64,000 nucleotides of DNA from an uncultured bacterium (GTDB taxonomy: Bacteria; Actinomycetota; Actinomycetes; S36-B12; CAIYMF01). The position numbers and the translations under genes were made by a program. The notes below the pieces were generated by a model. It did no database searches and was not told the DNA's origin. It was given only the letters and a program-made list of their open reading frames with translations. Below are positions 30,559 through 40,141 of this stretch, in pieces (the stretch's first letter is position 1; every line of letters starts with the position of its first letter). The DNA is taken from assembly GCA_903826575.1 (NCBI GenBank), contig CAIKEU010000064.1, positions 29,073 to 93,072 of the forward strand, read 5' to 3'.

Positions 30559-31929
30559 ATGCGAAAGACAATTAAGGCAGCTGCTCTGCTCGGCGTTGCC
30601 GCGCTCACGCTCGCCGCATGTTCGTCTGGAAGTGGTGGCAGCACCTCGTCACCAAGTGCTGGCGGCGGCTCGACTGCCCCGTCGCCCACGGAAACGGGTC
30701 CGGTTACTCTCACCATGCATTGGTGGGGCGACCAGGAAGCTCCCGGTGCGAAGAAATGGCTCGACGCGGCGATCACGGCCTACCAGACTGCGCACCCCAA
30801 CATCACGATCAAGGAAACCCTTGAGACCACTGATGGTTTGATCCCCAACTTCGAGGCTGCCGCGGCGGCTAAGACACCATTGGATATTCAGTATTTCTGG
30901 GGTGGCATTTACGCGCAACAGCCTTACTGGAAGGGCAACACGGCCGCGATTTCCGATCTGCTTCCGGCAGATGAACTTGCGCACTACACCAACGCCAAGA
31001 TGGAAGATTCCTACCAGGGCAAAATTGTTTCGGCCCCCTGGTACGTCAACCCGTCTTTCCCAGTTCTGGTGAACAAGGATCTGTTGTCGAAGAATGGTCT
31101 GACGGTTCCCATGACGTGGGCAGACTTCCTTAAGACCTGTGACACGCTCTCGGCCAAGGGAATCCCGACGATCGCGGGTGGTGTGAAAGACGGTTGGTTC
31201 GGTGGCTGGCTGTACTCAATTCTCGGTGCTCAGTCGGTAACGAGTCAGAAGCAGGTGCTCGACGCTGTTGTGGGCAACGCTAAGTTCACTGACCCCGCAC
31301 TCGGTGATTGGTGGATGCGCTTGGAAGAGTCGCAGAAGCACAAGTGCTGGAATGCCGACATTAACTCTCAAGAGCTCTACCAGGCTCAGCAGATGTTCGT
31401 AGATCAGAAGGCGGCCATGACGGTTACGGCTGGACCTGACGCGCCGAACTTCGCCAAGAAGGCAGGTGGCCCTGACAAGATTGAGGTCATGGCAATGCCA
31501 GCTTGGTCGAATGGTCCGCTGGCAGGAAAAATTGCCAGTTCGTCCCAGACCCTGGGAATTCCTTCGTGGAGCGAGCACAAGGCTGAAGCAGCCGACTTCA
31601 TTAAGTTCTTGCACACGCCAGAGCAGTTGCAGGCGTGGTACGACATGACCGGGTCACTTCCGGCTGATGATCGCTTCAACCTCTCGCAGGTAACCGATCC
31701 GATCAAGAAGTCACTCTTCGCGGGCGGAACGGACAATGTTCCTTACATGGAGAACTTCATCCCCGCACAGCTTGATTCCGATGCTGTCTTCAAGAACGTT
31801 CAGTTGGTCTTGAAGGGTACGGAGACTGGGGCCGCTGCGGCAGCTGACATGCAGGCGCAGATGGAGCGACTACGCACGACCGACCGTGAACTGGTGACCA
31901 ACTTTACGAATTGGGCCAGCGGTCAGTGA
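30559..31929 (+). CDS. Sugar ABC transporter substrate-binding lipoprotein
   Basis: ATG 30559 after AAGGAG; 'LTLAACSSGSGGS' lipobox; family 1 SBP. Confidence 0.9.
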   Translation: MRKTIKAAALLGVAALTLAACSSGSGGSTSSPSAGGGSTAPSPTETGPVTLTMHWWGDQEAPGAKKWLDAAITAYQTAHPNITIKETLETTDGLIPNFEAAAAAKTPLDIQYFWGGIYAQQPYWKGNTAAISDLLPADELAHYTNAKMEDSYQGKIVSAPWYVNPSFPVLVNKDLLSKNGLTVPMTWADFLKTCDTLSAKGIPTIAGGVKDGWFGGWLYSILGAQSVTSQKQVLDAVVGNAKFTDPALGDWWMRLEESQKHKCWNADINSQELYQAQQMFVDQKAAMTVTAGPDAPNFAKKAGGPDKIEVMAMPAWSNGPLAGKIASSSQTLGIPSWSEHKAEAADFIKFLHTPEQLQAWYDMTGSLPADDRFNLSQVTDPIKKSLFAGGTDNVPYMENFIPAQLDSDAVFKNVQLVLKGTETGAAAAADMQAQMERLRTTDRELVTNFTNWASGQ

Positions 31930-32858
31930 CCGACGCAAGTGTGACGACTGCCCGGGGGCCTGTGCCCTCGGGCAGTCGTCACACGTCGCGTAGACCAGGA
32001 CCATGGCATGCGGCGGTATGGATTGCCCCGGCCGCTTTTGTCATCGTCTTTGTTTTTGCATACGCGATCTACCAGTTGGTCGTCCAATCCTTTAAATATC
32101 AGGGGAAATGGACTGGCTGGGACAACTTTCGAATTGTTCTGACGGATCCGCTGTTTTTGACGGCACTCAAGCACAACATGGAGCTGCTGCTCTGTGTGCC
32201 AGTGCTGATTGCGATTGCGCTTCTCCTGGCAATTGTCCTGTCCGAAACGGTTCGTGGGCACTCATTCTTCCGCGGCGTCCTATTCTTCCCGTACATCTTG
32301 CCGGTCACTGTTGTCGGCGTTGTCCTCGGTCAATTGCTCACCCTTAATGGACCGGTGAACACGGCGCTGAATGGTTTGGGTCTGGGAAAACTTGCCGCCG
32401 ACTGGCTTGGCGATCCCAACATTGCGTTGTGGACGATGGGCGCCGTGATCGTATGGAAAGAGGTTGGCTTCGGCATTGTCCTATTCCTCGCGCGCATTCT
32501 GAGTCTTCCAACTGAGACGTACGAGGCGGCGGCCCTAGATGGTGCCGGCTTTTGGCGTAAGCATTGGTCGATTACGCTCCCGCAAATGACAGGTGTCATC
32601 GCGTTCTACGCAGTGACCGAAGCGATCGTGATGGTGTCGTGGGTTTTTAACTACGTCTACATCATGACCAATGGCCAGGGCGGTCCGGGTGACTCGACGG
32701 TTGTCACCGAGCTTTACATCTACCGCTCGGCTTTTCAGGATCAGCAGATTGAGCTCGCTGCTGCTGCAGCAGTGATCCTGTTTCTCATCACACTGTTCCT
32801 CGTCATCATTTTCTTCAGGCTTCAACGCAAGTCACTACTTGCCGTGGTTGGTGAATGA
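31926..32858 (+). CDS. Sugar ABC transporter permease (MalF-type)
   Basis: 'TYEAAALDGAGFWRKHWSITLPQMTGV' EAA loop; GTG 31926 overlaps the SBP stop. Confidence 0.9.
   Translation: MTDASVTTARGPVPSGSRHTSRRPGPWHAAVWIAPAAFVIVFVFAYAIYQLVVQSFKYQGKWTGWDNFRIVLTDPLFLTALKHNMELLLCVPVLIAIALLLAIVLSETVRGHSFFRGVLFFPYILPVTVVGVVLGQLLTLNGPVNTALNGLGLGKLAADWLGDPNIALWTMGAVIVWKEVGFGIVLFLARILSLPTETYEAAALDGAGFWRKHWSITLPQMTGVIAFYAVTEAIVMVSWVFNYVYIMTNGQGGPGDSTVVTELYIYRSAFQDQQIELAAAAAVILFLITLFLVIIFFRLQRKSLLAVVGE
31941..31982. other. 19-bp inverted repeat / hairpin at the SBP-permease junction
   Basis: GTGACGACTGCCCGGGGGC-CTGT-GCCCTCGGGCAGTCGTCAC; all 19 positions pair, one as G.U. Confidence 0.92.
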
Positions 32859-33700
32859 TGGCAAAGATTTCAAGCCCAATCGCCCGCGTTGGCAGTGTTG
32901 GTCGTTACGTGCTCTTGGCAGCGTGCACTCTCAGTGCGCTGCTGCCCGGGTACATCATGGTTACGGGCGCGCTCAAAACGCAGGAAGAGTTCCTTGGTTC
33001 ACCCTGGGCTCTTCCAGCGCACCCGAGTTTGGCCGCTTTTGCTACGTCGTGGTCGGCGGGACTTCCGTCCTGGTTCGTCAACACGATCATCGTTACGACC
33101 GGTGCCGTGATTGGTGTGATGGTTCTGTCCGCTCTGGCGGCCTGGGGATTTGCCTACTGGCAGTTCAAGGGCCGCGAGACGCTGCTGGGCGTGATCGTCA
33201 GCCTCATGGTCGTTCCACCCGTGGTGTTGTTGATTCCGCTGTTCCAATTCGGCGCCCAGTTGGGTTGGATCTCGACCTTTCGAATCCTGATCCTGATCTA
33301 TATCGGTCTCATGCTGCCGTTTTCGATCTACCTTTTGGCTAACTTTTTCTCGGCAATTCCGCACTCACTTCTCGAGGCAGCGCAGATCGATGGAGCTTCC
33401 ACGGGGGCGATCTTCCGTCGCATTGTGCTGCCTCTTTCCGGGCCACCTATCGCCACGTTGGCAGTGGTGAACATCCTGTGGGCTTGGAATGAGCTGCTTC
33501 TCGCTTTGGTGTTTCTGCAGGATCCTGAAAAACACACCTTGATGGTCGGAATCGCGGGCTTTCGAGGGCGGTACAGTCTCGACATCCCAACAGTCATGGC
33601 TGGCCTCACGCTTGTGACGCTGCCACTTGTGGTTGCGTATCTGGTGGGTCAACGGTTCTTTATTCAGGGACTTACTGCAGGAGGAATCAAAGGTGAGTGA
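32855..33700 (+). CDS. Carbohydrate ABC transporter permease (MalG-type)
   Basis: 'SLLEAAQIDGASTGAIFRRIVLPLSGPPI ... WAWNELLLALVF'. Confidence 0.92.
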   Translation: MMAKISSPIARVGSVGRYVLLAACTLSALLPGYIMVTGALKTQEEFLGSPWALPAHPSLAAFATSWSAGLPSWFVNTIIVTTGAVIGVMVLSALAAWGFAYWQFKGRETLLGVIVSLMVVPPVVLLIPLFQFGAQLGWISTFRILILIYIGLMLPFSIYLLANFFSAIPHSLLEAAQIDGASTGAIFRRIVLPLSGPPIATLAVVNILWAWNELLLALVFLQDPEKHTLMVGIAGFRGRYSLDIPTVMAGLTLVTLPLVVAYLVGQRFFIQGLTAGGIKGE

Positions 33701-34457
33701 CGTGCGCGGATCAGTCGTCCCCGGAACGTTCGACGGTCGCCGTGCGATCGTGACGGGTGGTGCTAACGGAATTGGTGCAGCGATCGTTGACCGACTCGTC
33801 GCACTAGGTGCCCGGGTGTGTGTACTCGATATCGAACAAGCGTCATCAGCGCAGTCCACAGTTCAGGTGGACCTCAGTGATTTGTCGAGTGTGTCCATGG
33901 CGGCGAATGAGGCGCTGACCAAACTCGGTGGGGTTGATGTTCTCGTGAACTGCGCTGGGATTTCCGATTCGTTTGATCTTCGCGATCTGGATCTCGCCCG
34001 TTATCAACGGGTATTGAATGTGAATCTGCATTCACCGATCATCTTGATGAGTGAGTGCGGCCGCGCAATGACGCAGCAGGGCTACGGCCGCATCGTCAAC
34101 GTGACGAGCGTTCATGGGCTTGTGAGTGAACCGGGATGTATCGCGTATGACACGTCCAAGGGAGGCTTGAATTCCGCCACTCGCGTTGCATCCATTGACC
34201 TGGCTGATGGCGGAGTTCTTGTTAACGCGGTGGCTCCGGGTTTCGTCGATACACGCATGGCGATCGCGGATGGGGTGAATGAACTTGAATCCACGTGGTT
34301 CAAGAACATCTACGTCGAGAATGCCGAGATTCCGCTGCGTCGTGCCGCGCAAGCACATGAAATTGCCCGGACGGTTGCCTGGCTTGCCAGTGAAGACAAC
34401 ACCTACCTGACCGGCCAAGTGGTTACAGTTGACGGCGGTATGGCCGCCCGAATGTAG
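33693..34457 (+). CDS. SDR family oxidoreductase
   Basis: 'AIVTGGANGIGAAIVDRLVALGARVCVLDIE ... DVLVNCAGISDS ... AYDTSKGGLNSATR'; GTG 33693 after GGAGGAATC. Confidence 0.92.
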   Translation: MSDVRGSVVPGTFDGRRAIVTGGANGIGAAIVDRLVALGARVCVLDIEQASSAQSTVQVDLSDLSSVSMAANEALTKLGGVDVLVNCAGISDSFDLRDLDLARYQRVLNVNLHSPIILMSECGRAMTQQGYGRIVNVTSVHGLVSEPGCIAYDTSKGGLNSATRVASIDLADGGVLVNAVAPGFVDTRMAIADGVNELESTWFKNIYVENAEIPLRRAAQAHEIARTVAWLASEDNTYLTGQVVTVDGGMAARM

Positions 34458-34536
34458 CGGCACAGAATGCCCCGAGCGTTGTCTTCGGGTGAAGTTCCCA
34501 TAGCGAAACGAAACGATCTATCGAAAGGTTGCCCCG

Positions 34537-35391
34537 GTGTTTATCGCGCGATTCGGTTCAGTAGGAAGTGAAAAGCCGGCTGTCGGCACCGGTGATGGAC
34601 GGTGGTTTGACCCAAGTGGGATTCCCGGTTTCGATGAGCGTGATCTCGTCGCCAGTGATGGCATCGGTCGAATCGCATCGATACTTGCGTCGGGTGGTCT
34701 TGCAGAACTCAATGTCGACGGACTGCGCGTTGGCGCACCGATTCCAAAGCCGGAAAGCATTATTTGCATTGGCCTAAATTACGCCGACCATGCCGCCGAG
34801 TCCGGTATGCCTATCCCAGCTGAACCCATCGTCTTCATGAAGAAGTCCAACACGCTAATCGGTCCCTATGACATGGTGCACATCCCGCGCATGTCTGTGA
34901 AGACGGATTGGGAAGTCGAGTTGGGAATCGTGATTGGAAAGACGACTCGATACCTGAGCAGTGTGGCAGAGAGCGCCGATTACATTGCTGGCTATGTGAT
35001 TTCCAATGATGTCTCTGAGCGTGAATTCCAGCTTGAGCGCGGCGGTCAATGGGATAAGGGCAAGTCGTGTGAGACCTTCAACCCGTGTGGGCCTTGGCTA
35101 GCCACGGCAGACGAGCTTGGAGACATCCTCGAACTCGAAATGTGGTTGGACGTCAATGGAGTTCGTCGCCAGACCGGTTCGACGTCGACGATGATCTTCG
35201 ACCCGCTCTTCATCGTGCACTACCTCAGTCAGTTCATGGTCCTAGAACCTGGCGACCTCATCAGCACAGGTACGCCGCCGGGTGTTGGCATGGGCATGAA
35301 ACCACCGACGTACTTGGCGCATGGTGACGTTATGGAACTGGGAATCCAAGGTCTTGGTTCCCAGCGCCAAGAAGTAATTGACGCGCCCTAA
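34537..35391 (+). CDS. Fumarylacetoacetate hydrolase (FAH) family protein
   Basis: 'SIICIGLNYADHAAESGMPIPAEPIVFMKKSNTLIGPYDMVHIPRMSVKTDWEVELGIVIGKTTRYL ... GDLISTGTPPGVGMGMKPP'. Confidence 0.95.
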   Translation: MFIARFGSVGSEKPAVGTGDGRWFDPSGIPGFDERDLVASDGIGRIASILASGGLAELNVDGLRVGAPIPKPESIICIGLNYADHAAESGMPIPAEPIVFMKKSNTLIGPYDMVHIPRMSVKTDWEVELGIVIGKTTRYLSSVAESADYIAGYVISNDVSEREFQLERGGQWDKGKSCETFNPCGPWLATADELGDILELEMWLDVNGVRRQTGSTSTMIFDPLFIVHYLSQFMVLEPGDLISTGTPPGVGMGMKPPTYLAHGDVMELGIQGLGSQRQEVIDAP

Positions 35392-35419
35392 CTGCCGGCG
35401 TTTCTGGAAGTTTTCCGCG

Positions 35420-36910
35420 TCAGGCTTGGCGTACGACGCGCACCCGCGACATATCTTGTTCGAGAGCGCCGCGGACGTGACCAAATGGTGCGGCTGCAGT
35501 CTTTTGCAGGAAATCGAGATTTTCCGCGGTGATCTCCTCACCGGGCATGAGGTTAGGAATTCCAGGCGGATAGGCCGCGACACTGTCTGCGGAGACTCGA
35601 CCGACGGCGTCTGCGGCGTCGATGATTTCCGAATTGGCGAAGTAGGCCTCACGCACGGTCATGCGGCGCGGCCCAGATTTCGGTAGCGGGATCACGTCAG
35701 CATCGCCGGATTCAGTTCTCGGCAGGGCGAGCAATGCATCCGCTAGCGCGTCAGCGTCAAGTTCGACCCCTGCACCGATGATGCCGACAACCACACTGCC
35801 AGTGGAAAGTTCTAGGTGATGGCCATGCTCTGCGTACAGCAGATGGCGCGCCTCGTGGCCACTGATGCCGCCGCTTCGGGTATCGATCACGATCCGAAGC
35901 GGATCAATATCGATGACCGAGGGAAAGGACAGGATGCGCTGGGTCGCATCGACGAAGCGTCCGTCCGTGGTGATTCGCTCACGGAGTCGGGCTGCCGCGG
36001 CGAGACTGCGCGGGATTCTTTCGTGCCCATGTGCAGCGATCTGACGTCGGGCGAGATCAAGGGACGCAAGCAGTAGCGTTGATTCAGATGTAGATGCCGT
36101 TGTTCGAAGTGACTTGATCACGAATGGCTCGAGCTCGGCGGCTAGCGGGCCGTGACCAAGATGAAGCAATGCTGTCTGACCGAGCGAGCCACCTAGTTTG
36201 TGCATGGACGCGATCACCAGATCAGCGCCAAGGCGAACTGCGTTCATTGGAAGCCCCGGATCGAAGCCGAGGTGGGCACCCCACGCCTCGTCGACGATCA
36301 ACGCCGCGTTATGTCGATGTGCGACGGCTGCAAGAGCGGCAACGTCCGCGCAGGCGCCAAAATAAGAGGGCGTGACCACGATTGCCGCTCTGGCAGAGGG
36401 ATTCTCCGTCAGTGCCTGATCCAGTCTTTCTGGTGTGAGCGTGTGCGAAATTCCTAACTCTAGATCCACATCGGGCGCAATGAATGCGGCCTCAAGCCCT
36501 GATAGTGCGAGGGCATCGATGACTGATGAATGGACGCTTCGTTGCGCAACTAGTGATCCACGCAGCCCAGCGATGGAAAGGCCGGCGGTGATGTTGCCTT
36601 GGCTAGAACCGTTAGTCAGAAACCATGTTCGCTTCGCACCCCACGCCTCGGCCGCCAGCGCAAGCGACTTATCAAGTGCGTTGTCGGGACCGATGTCGAT
36701 GCCGTCGATCATTGTCTGAAAGTCGCGAGTTAGTGCCACGTCGCCGAGGTAGTCCGCGAGCATGGGCTGCGCTTCACGGCTGCCTTGATGGCCTGGAATA
36801 CCCCAGCGAGCGCGGTCGATGTCGACGAATTCAACGAGTGCGTCAATGTACGGCGACGCATCTTGGCGTTGGCGGTCGATGTCATGAACACGAGGTGGCG
36901 GGTTGGTCAT
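35420..36910 (-). CDS. Orn/Lys/Arg decarboxylase-family PLP enzyme
   Basis: 'WFLTNGSSQGNITAGL ... LIVDEAWGAHLGF ... VIASMHKLGGSLGQTALLH' fold-type I PLP lysine motif of the Orn/Lys/Arg decarboxylase family. Confidence 0.85.
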   Translation of the reverse strand: MTNPPPRVHDIDRQRQDASPYIDALVEFVDIDRARWGIPGHQGSREAQPMLADYLGDVALTRDFQTMIDGIDIGPDNALDKSLALAAEAWGAKRTWFLTNGSSQGNITAGLSIAGLRGSLVAQRSVHSSVIDALALSGLEAAFIAPDVDLELGISHTLTPERLDQALTENPSARAAIVVTPSYFGACADVAALAAVAHRHNAALIVDEAWGAHLGFDPGLPMNAVRLGADLVIASMHKLGGSLGQTALLHLGHGPLAAELEPFVIKSLRTTASTSESTLLLASLDLARRQIAAHGHERIPRSLAAAARLRERITTDGRFVDATQRILSFPSVIDIDPLRIVIDTRSGGISGHEARHLLYAEHGHHLELSTGSVVVGIIGAGVELDADALADALLALPRTESGDADVIPLPKSGPRRMTVREAYFANSEIIDAADAVGRVSADSVAAYPPGIPNLMPGEEITAENLDFLQKTAAAPFGHVRGALEQDMSRVRVVRQA

Positions 36911-36990
36911 GGAGAGATCCTCTCACCCGGTCGAAACTTCACATAACAACCTGATCACATGCCCTGACCAGACGGTTCGTTCCTTGTAGG

Positions 36991-37005
36991 GTGGTCTAAA
37001 CCAGT
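36991..37005. promoter_or_regulatory. DasR/HutC-type GntR operator candidate (GTGGTCTAAACCAGT)
   Basis: TGGT-CTAA-ACCA core resembles the known DasR consensus ACTGGTCTAGACCACT; lies 27 bp before the SBP start codon. Confidence 0.6.
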
Positions 37006-37031
37006 TCGTCGCGAAGGTTCCGGGAGTTGTT

Positions 37032-38321
37032 ATGCGTCTATCTCGACTGGCGTCCGTCGTTGCCGCACTTGGTGCGTCAGCGCTCTTGATTTCAGGTTGT
37101 AGCAGTTCCTCGGGCGGCGGGACCACGTCGGCGAGTCCCTCTGATCAGGTACTTCGTATCGCGATGACCGAGCCGGGCGCTGACGTCGTCAAGGTGTGGC
37201 AGCAAGTGAAGAGCGAGTACGAAGCCGCGCATCCGGGTTGGACAGTGCAGTACAACTTCCAGAACGATGACATCTACTCGACCGTCGGATTGCCAAGTTT
37301 GCTCAGCGGAGGCAACGCTCCGGATATCTACTTCGAGTGGAGTGGCAATCGTCTGCAAACGCGCGTCGCCGATGGGTACGCAGCGAGCATTGGTGATCAG
37401 CTCAAGGCCAAGGGCGTTACCGACAAGTACGTTGATGGCGCTTTCGGCGGAACGACGGTTGACGGCAAAACAGTGATGCTGCCGCTGGCAAAGGATGTTT
37501 CGAATGTCATCTGGTACAACAAGGATATTTTCGCGAAGCTCGGTTTGACTGCTCCCACAACCTGGGCGGAGTTCGACGCGTTGAACGCGAAGCTGAAGGC
37601 AGCAGGAATCACGCCATATGCGATGGGCAACAAGGATTTGTGGCCAGCCGGGAACTGGAACGCGCACGTGCTGTCGCGCATTGTTGGTGAGCAGGCCTAC
37701 GCGGACGCGCTGAACATGAAGTCGCCAATCGACAGTGCCGACTGGGTTGCGGCGATGGACAAGATGAAGCAGATTCACGATTCCGGGTGGATCAACGACA
37801 GCGTCAACAGCATCAGCGACAACGAGGGTTACACGCTCTTCTTCACCGGCAAGGCAGCCATGACACCAATCGGAAGTTGGCTAGTGGACGTCCGCAATGG
37901 CCAGTCACCCAACTTCAATATGGACTGGTTCAATCTGCCACCGATCGATGGTGGCAAGGGCAACCAACAAAGTGTGATGGGTGTTTCAACCGGACTCGTC
38001 GTGAACGCTAAGAGCGCGAAAATCGATCAGGCCATTGATTACTTTTCCGTGCTGTCCGGTGACGATATTCAAAAGGCGTTCGTCAAGGCTGGAGGATCGT
38101 CACTATCCAAAGCCGGTGCAGCTTCGGGATTGAACCCGCTGTCAGAGCGTCTGCTCAAGCTGATCGAGACTGCGCCTGAAATCGTTTCGCCGCCGGATAC
38201 CGGCTACAACCTCAAGGTCGCCGATGCTCTGAACACGGCGACCTCGGCGATCCTCGGTGGAGCGATGTCATCGCAGGACGCTTTGACCCAAGCCCAACAA
38301 AAGATTGACGCTCTGAAGTAG
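37032..38321 (+). CDS. Sugar ABC transporter substrate-binding lipoprotein
   Basis: 'ALLISGCSSSSGGG' lipobox; 'PSLLSGGNAPDIYFEWSGNRL' family 1 SBP. Confidence 0.9.
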   Translation: MRLSRLASVVAALGASALLISGCSSSSGGGTTSASPSDQVLRIAMTEPGADVVKVWQQVKSEYEAAHPGWTVQYNFQNDDIYSTVGLPSLLSGGNAPDIYFEWSGNRLQTRVADGYAASIGDQLKAKGVTDKYVDGAFGGTTVDGKTVMLPLAKDVSNVIWYNKDIFAKLGLTAPTTWAEFDALNAKLKAAGITPYAMGNKDLWPAGNWNAHVLSRIVGEQAYADALNMKSPIDSADWVAAMDKMKQIHDSGWINDSVNSISDNEGYTLFFTGKAAMTPIGSWLVDVRNGQSPNFNMDWFNLPPIDGGKGNQQSVMGVSTGLVVNAKSAKIDQAIDYFSVLSGDDIQKAFVKAGGSSLSKAGAASGLNPLSERLLKLIETAPEIVSPPDTGYNLKVADALNTATSAILGGAMSSQDALTQAQQKIDALK

Positions 38322-38377
38322 CGTTCTCCCGTGCGAACGTTCGTCTCGTACTCCGTCCGACTTCGGGAGCAGAGTTA

Positions 38378-39253
38378 GTGAAACCGAACCGCGGTTGGAC
38401 GCCGTACCTTTTCGTCTTGCCGGCGTTTTTGGTTTTTGCCGTCGCCATTCTGCTACCGGTTTTGGCGACCTTTGGGCTGAGCTTTACCCGCTGGGACGGC
38501 AGCGGGCCGCTGAAGTTCAAAGGGATCGCGAATTACACCCGAGCGCTGCACGACTCGGTTTACATCTCGTCGTACTGGCATGTGCTCATTTACGTCGTCG
38601 CGACGATTGTTCTTGAGGTTCTTCTGGGTTTACTGCTGGCGGGCGCGGTTTCGGCTAGGCCAGGGACAACGTTCTATCGAGTCGCCTTTTTCATCCCTGT
38701 TATGTTGCCGCTCGTTGTTATCGCCGTGCTCTGGAGCTTCGTTCTCAACCCTGACTTTGGGCTACTCAATGCGGGGCTCGATGCGGTGGGGCTCGGAGGT
38801 TGGAAGCGCGTGTGGCTTGGCGATCCGAACACCGCCCTGCTCGCGATCTCGGTGATTTCAGGGTGGATCTTTGCCGGTTTCTACATGGCGATCTTCTACG
38901 CAGGGTTTGCTCGCATTCCCAAGGACATCATCGAAAGTGCCCGTCTCGACGGCGCTGGTGAGTGGACGATCTTTCGTCGCATGAAAGTTCCGTTGGTGCG
39001 TGGAATTACTGAGATCGCTGTCTTGCTCTGCGTGACGGGCGGTATCCAGGTTTTCGACCTGGTGTTCGTTCTGACGAACGGTGGGCCGTATAACACCACT
39101 GAGGTGCCGACCACCTACCTGGTGAAGACGGTGTTCCGTGATCAGGATGTTGGTTACGGTTCTGCGCTCGCGGTGATTCTGACTGTGGTGATTGCGTTGA
39201 TTGGTTTGCTGTATTCGAGGCTTCGCCGCAAGACGTCGGATGTGGAGTTCTGA
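38378..39253 (+). CDS. Sugar ABC transporter permease (MalF-type)
   Basis: 'IIESARLDGAGEWTIFRRMKVPLVRGI' EAA loop. Confidence 0.92.
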   Translation: MKPNRGWTPYLFVLPAFLVFAVAILLPVLATFGLSFTRWDGSGPLKFKGIANYTRALHDSVYISSYWHVLIYVVATIVLEVLLGLLLAGAVSARPGTTFYRVAFFIPVMLPLVVIAVLWSFVLNPDFGLLNAGLDAVGLGGWKRVWLGDPNTALLAISVISGWIFAGFYMAIFYAGFARIPKDIIESARLDGAGEWTIFRRMKVPLVRGITEIAVLLCVTGGIQVFDLVFVLTNGGPYNTTEVPTTYLVKTVFRDQDVGYGSALAVILTVVIALIGLLYSRLRRKTSDVEF

Positions 39254-40134
39254 TGGCTACATTCGACGCCGTTTCCAACTCGGATGCAGCTCAATCCTTT
39301 GCCGGCCGCAAGAAGGGTGTCAGGCCATCCGACGTTCTCTTCCACGTTGTCATGACGATCTACGCGATGCTCTTCTTTTTGCCACTGTTGTGGATGGCAA
39401 TGTCGTCCTTCAAGACGAATGGTCAAATCTTTCAATCACCATTCGCATTACCGACGTCGTGGGATTGGTCAGTATTCGCGACGGCTTGGGCCGATGGCGG
39501 AATTGGTCAATATGCGGTTAATAGTTTCATCGTGACGGCCGTCTCGATGGTAGCAATTCTGGGTTTGGGGTCGATGGCCGCATTTGCCTTCTCCCGAATG
39601 AAGTTTCGGGGCTCAGGGTTGTTGCTGACGCTCTTTACGCTGGGCCTTCTGCTCCCGATCCAGTCATACTTCATTGCTCAGAACTCGCTATTCGAATACC
39701 TGCATCTCAAGGACACCCGCTGGGCGCTGATCATTCCGTACACCGCCATGGGGCTCCCATTAGCGATCTGGCTATTGAAGGCGTACCTCGATTCCCTACC
39801 GAAGGAGCTGTTTGAGGCGGCCCGTATCGATGGTGCAGGGGACTTGCGAATCTACTGGAGTGTTGTCTTACCCCTTGTGCGCTCAGGCATGGCCACAGTA
39901 GCAATCTTCAGTGCGCTAGCAGCTTGGAACGAATTCTTGCTTGCGTTGCTCTACATCCAAAATGATGAATTGAAGACGATCCCCGTTGGTCTGCTTGCGT
40001 TCTCAACAAAGTACATAACCGACTACCACCTGCTTTTCGCAGCCCTAACGATCGTCACCATCCCCATGATCGTCATTTACGTACTCTTCCATCGACGCAT
40101 CGCCCAAGGATTAACGGAAGGCTCGCTCAAATAG
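39253..40134 (+). CDS. Carbohydrate ABC transporter permease (MalG-type)
   Basis: 'ELFEAARIDGAGDLRIYWSVVLPLVRSGM ... WNEFLLALLYI'. Confidence 0.92.
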   Translation: MATFDAVSNSDAAQSFAGRKKGVRPSDVLFHVVMTIYAMLFFLPLLWMAMSSFKTNGQIFQSPFALPTSWDWSVFATAWADGGIGQYAVNSFIVTAVSMVAILGLGSMAAFAFSRMKFRGSGLLLTLFTLGLLLPIQSYFIAQNSLFEYLHLKDTRWALIIPYTAMGLPLAIWLLKAYLDSLPKELFEAARIDGAGDLRIYWSVVLPLVRSGMATVAIFSALAAWNEFLLALLYIQNDELKTIPVGLLAFSTKYITDYHLLFAALTIVTIPMIVIYVLFHRRIAQGLTEGSLK

Positions 40135-40141
40135 GTTGGCG

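Noticed and set aside
38334-38343. CGAACGTTCG palindrome between SBP and permease as an IclR operator
   Set aside because: Lacks the N6 spacer of the GTTCG-N6-CGAAC boxes and lies inside an operon; a 10-bp palindrome alone is weak.
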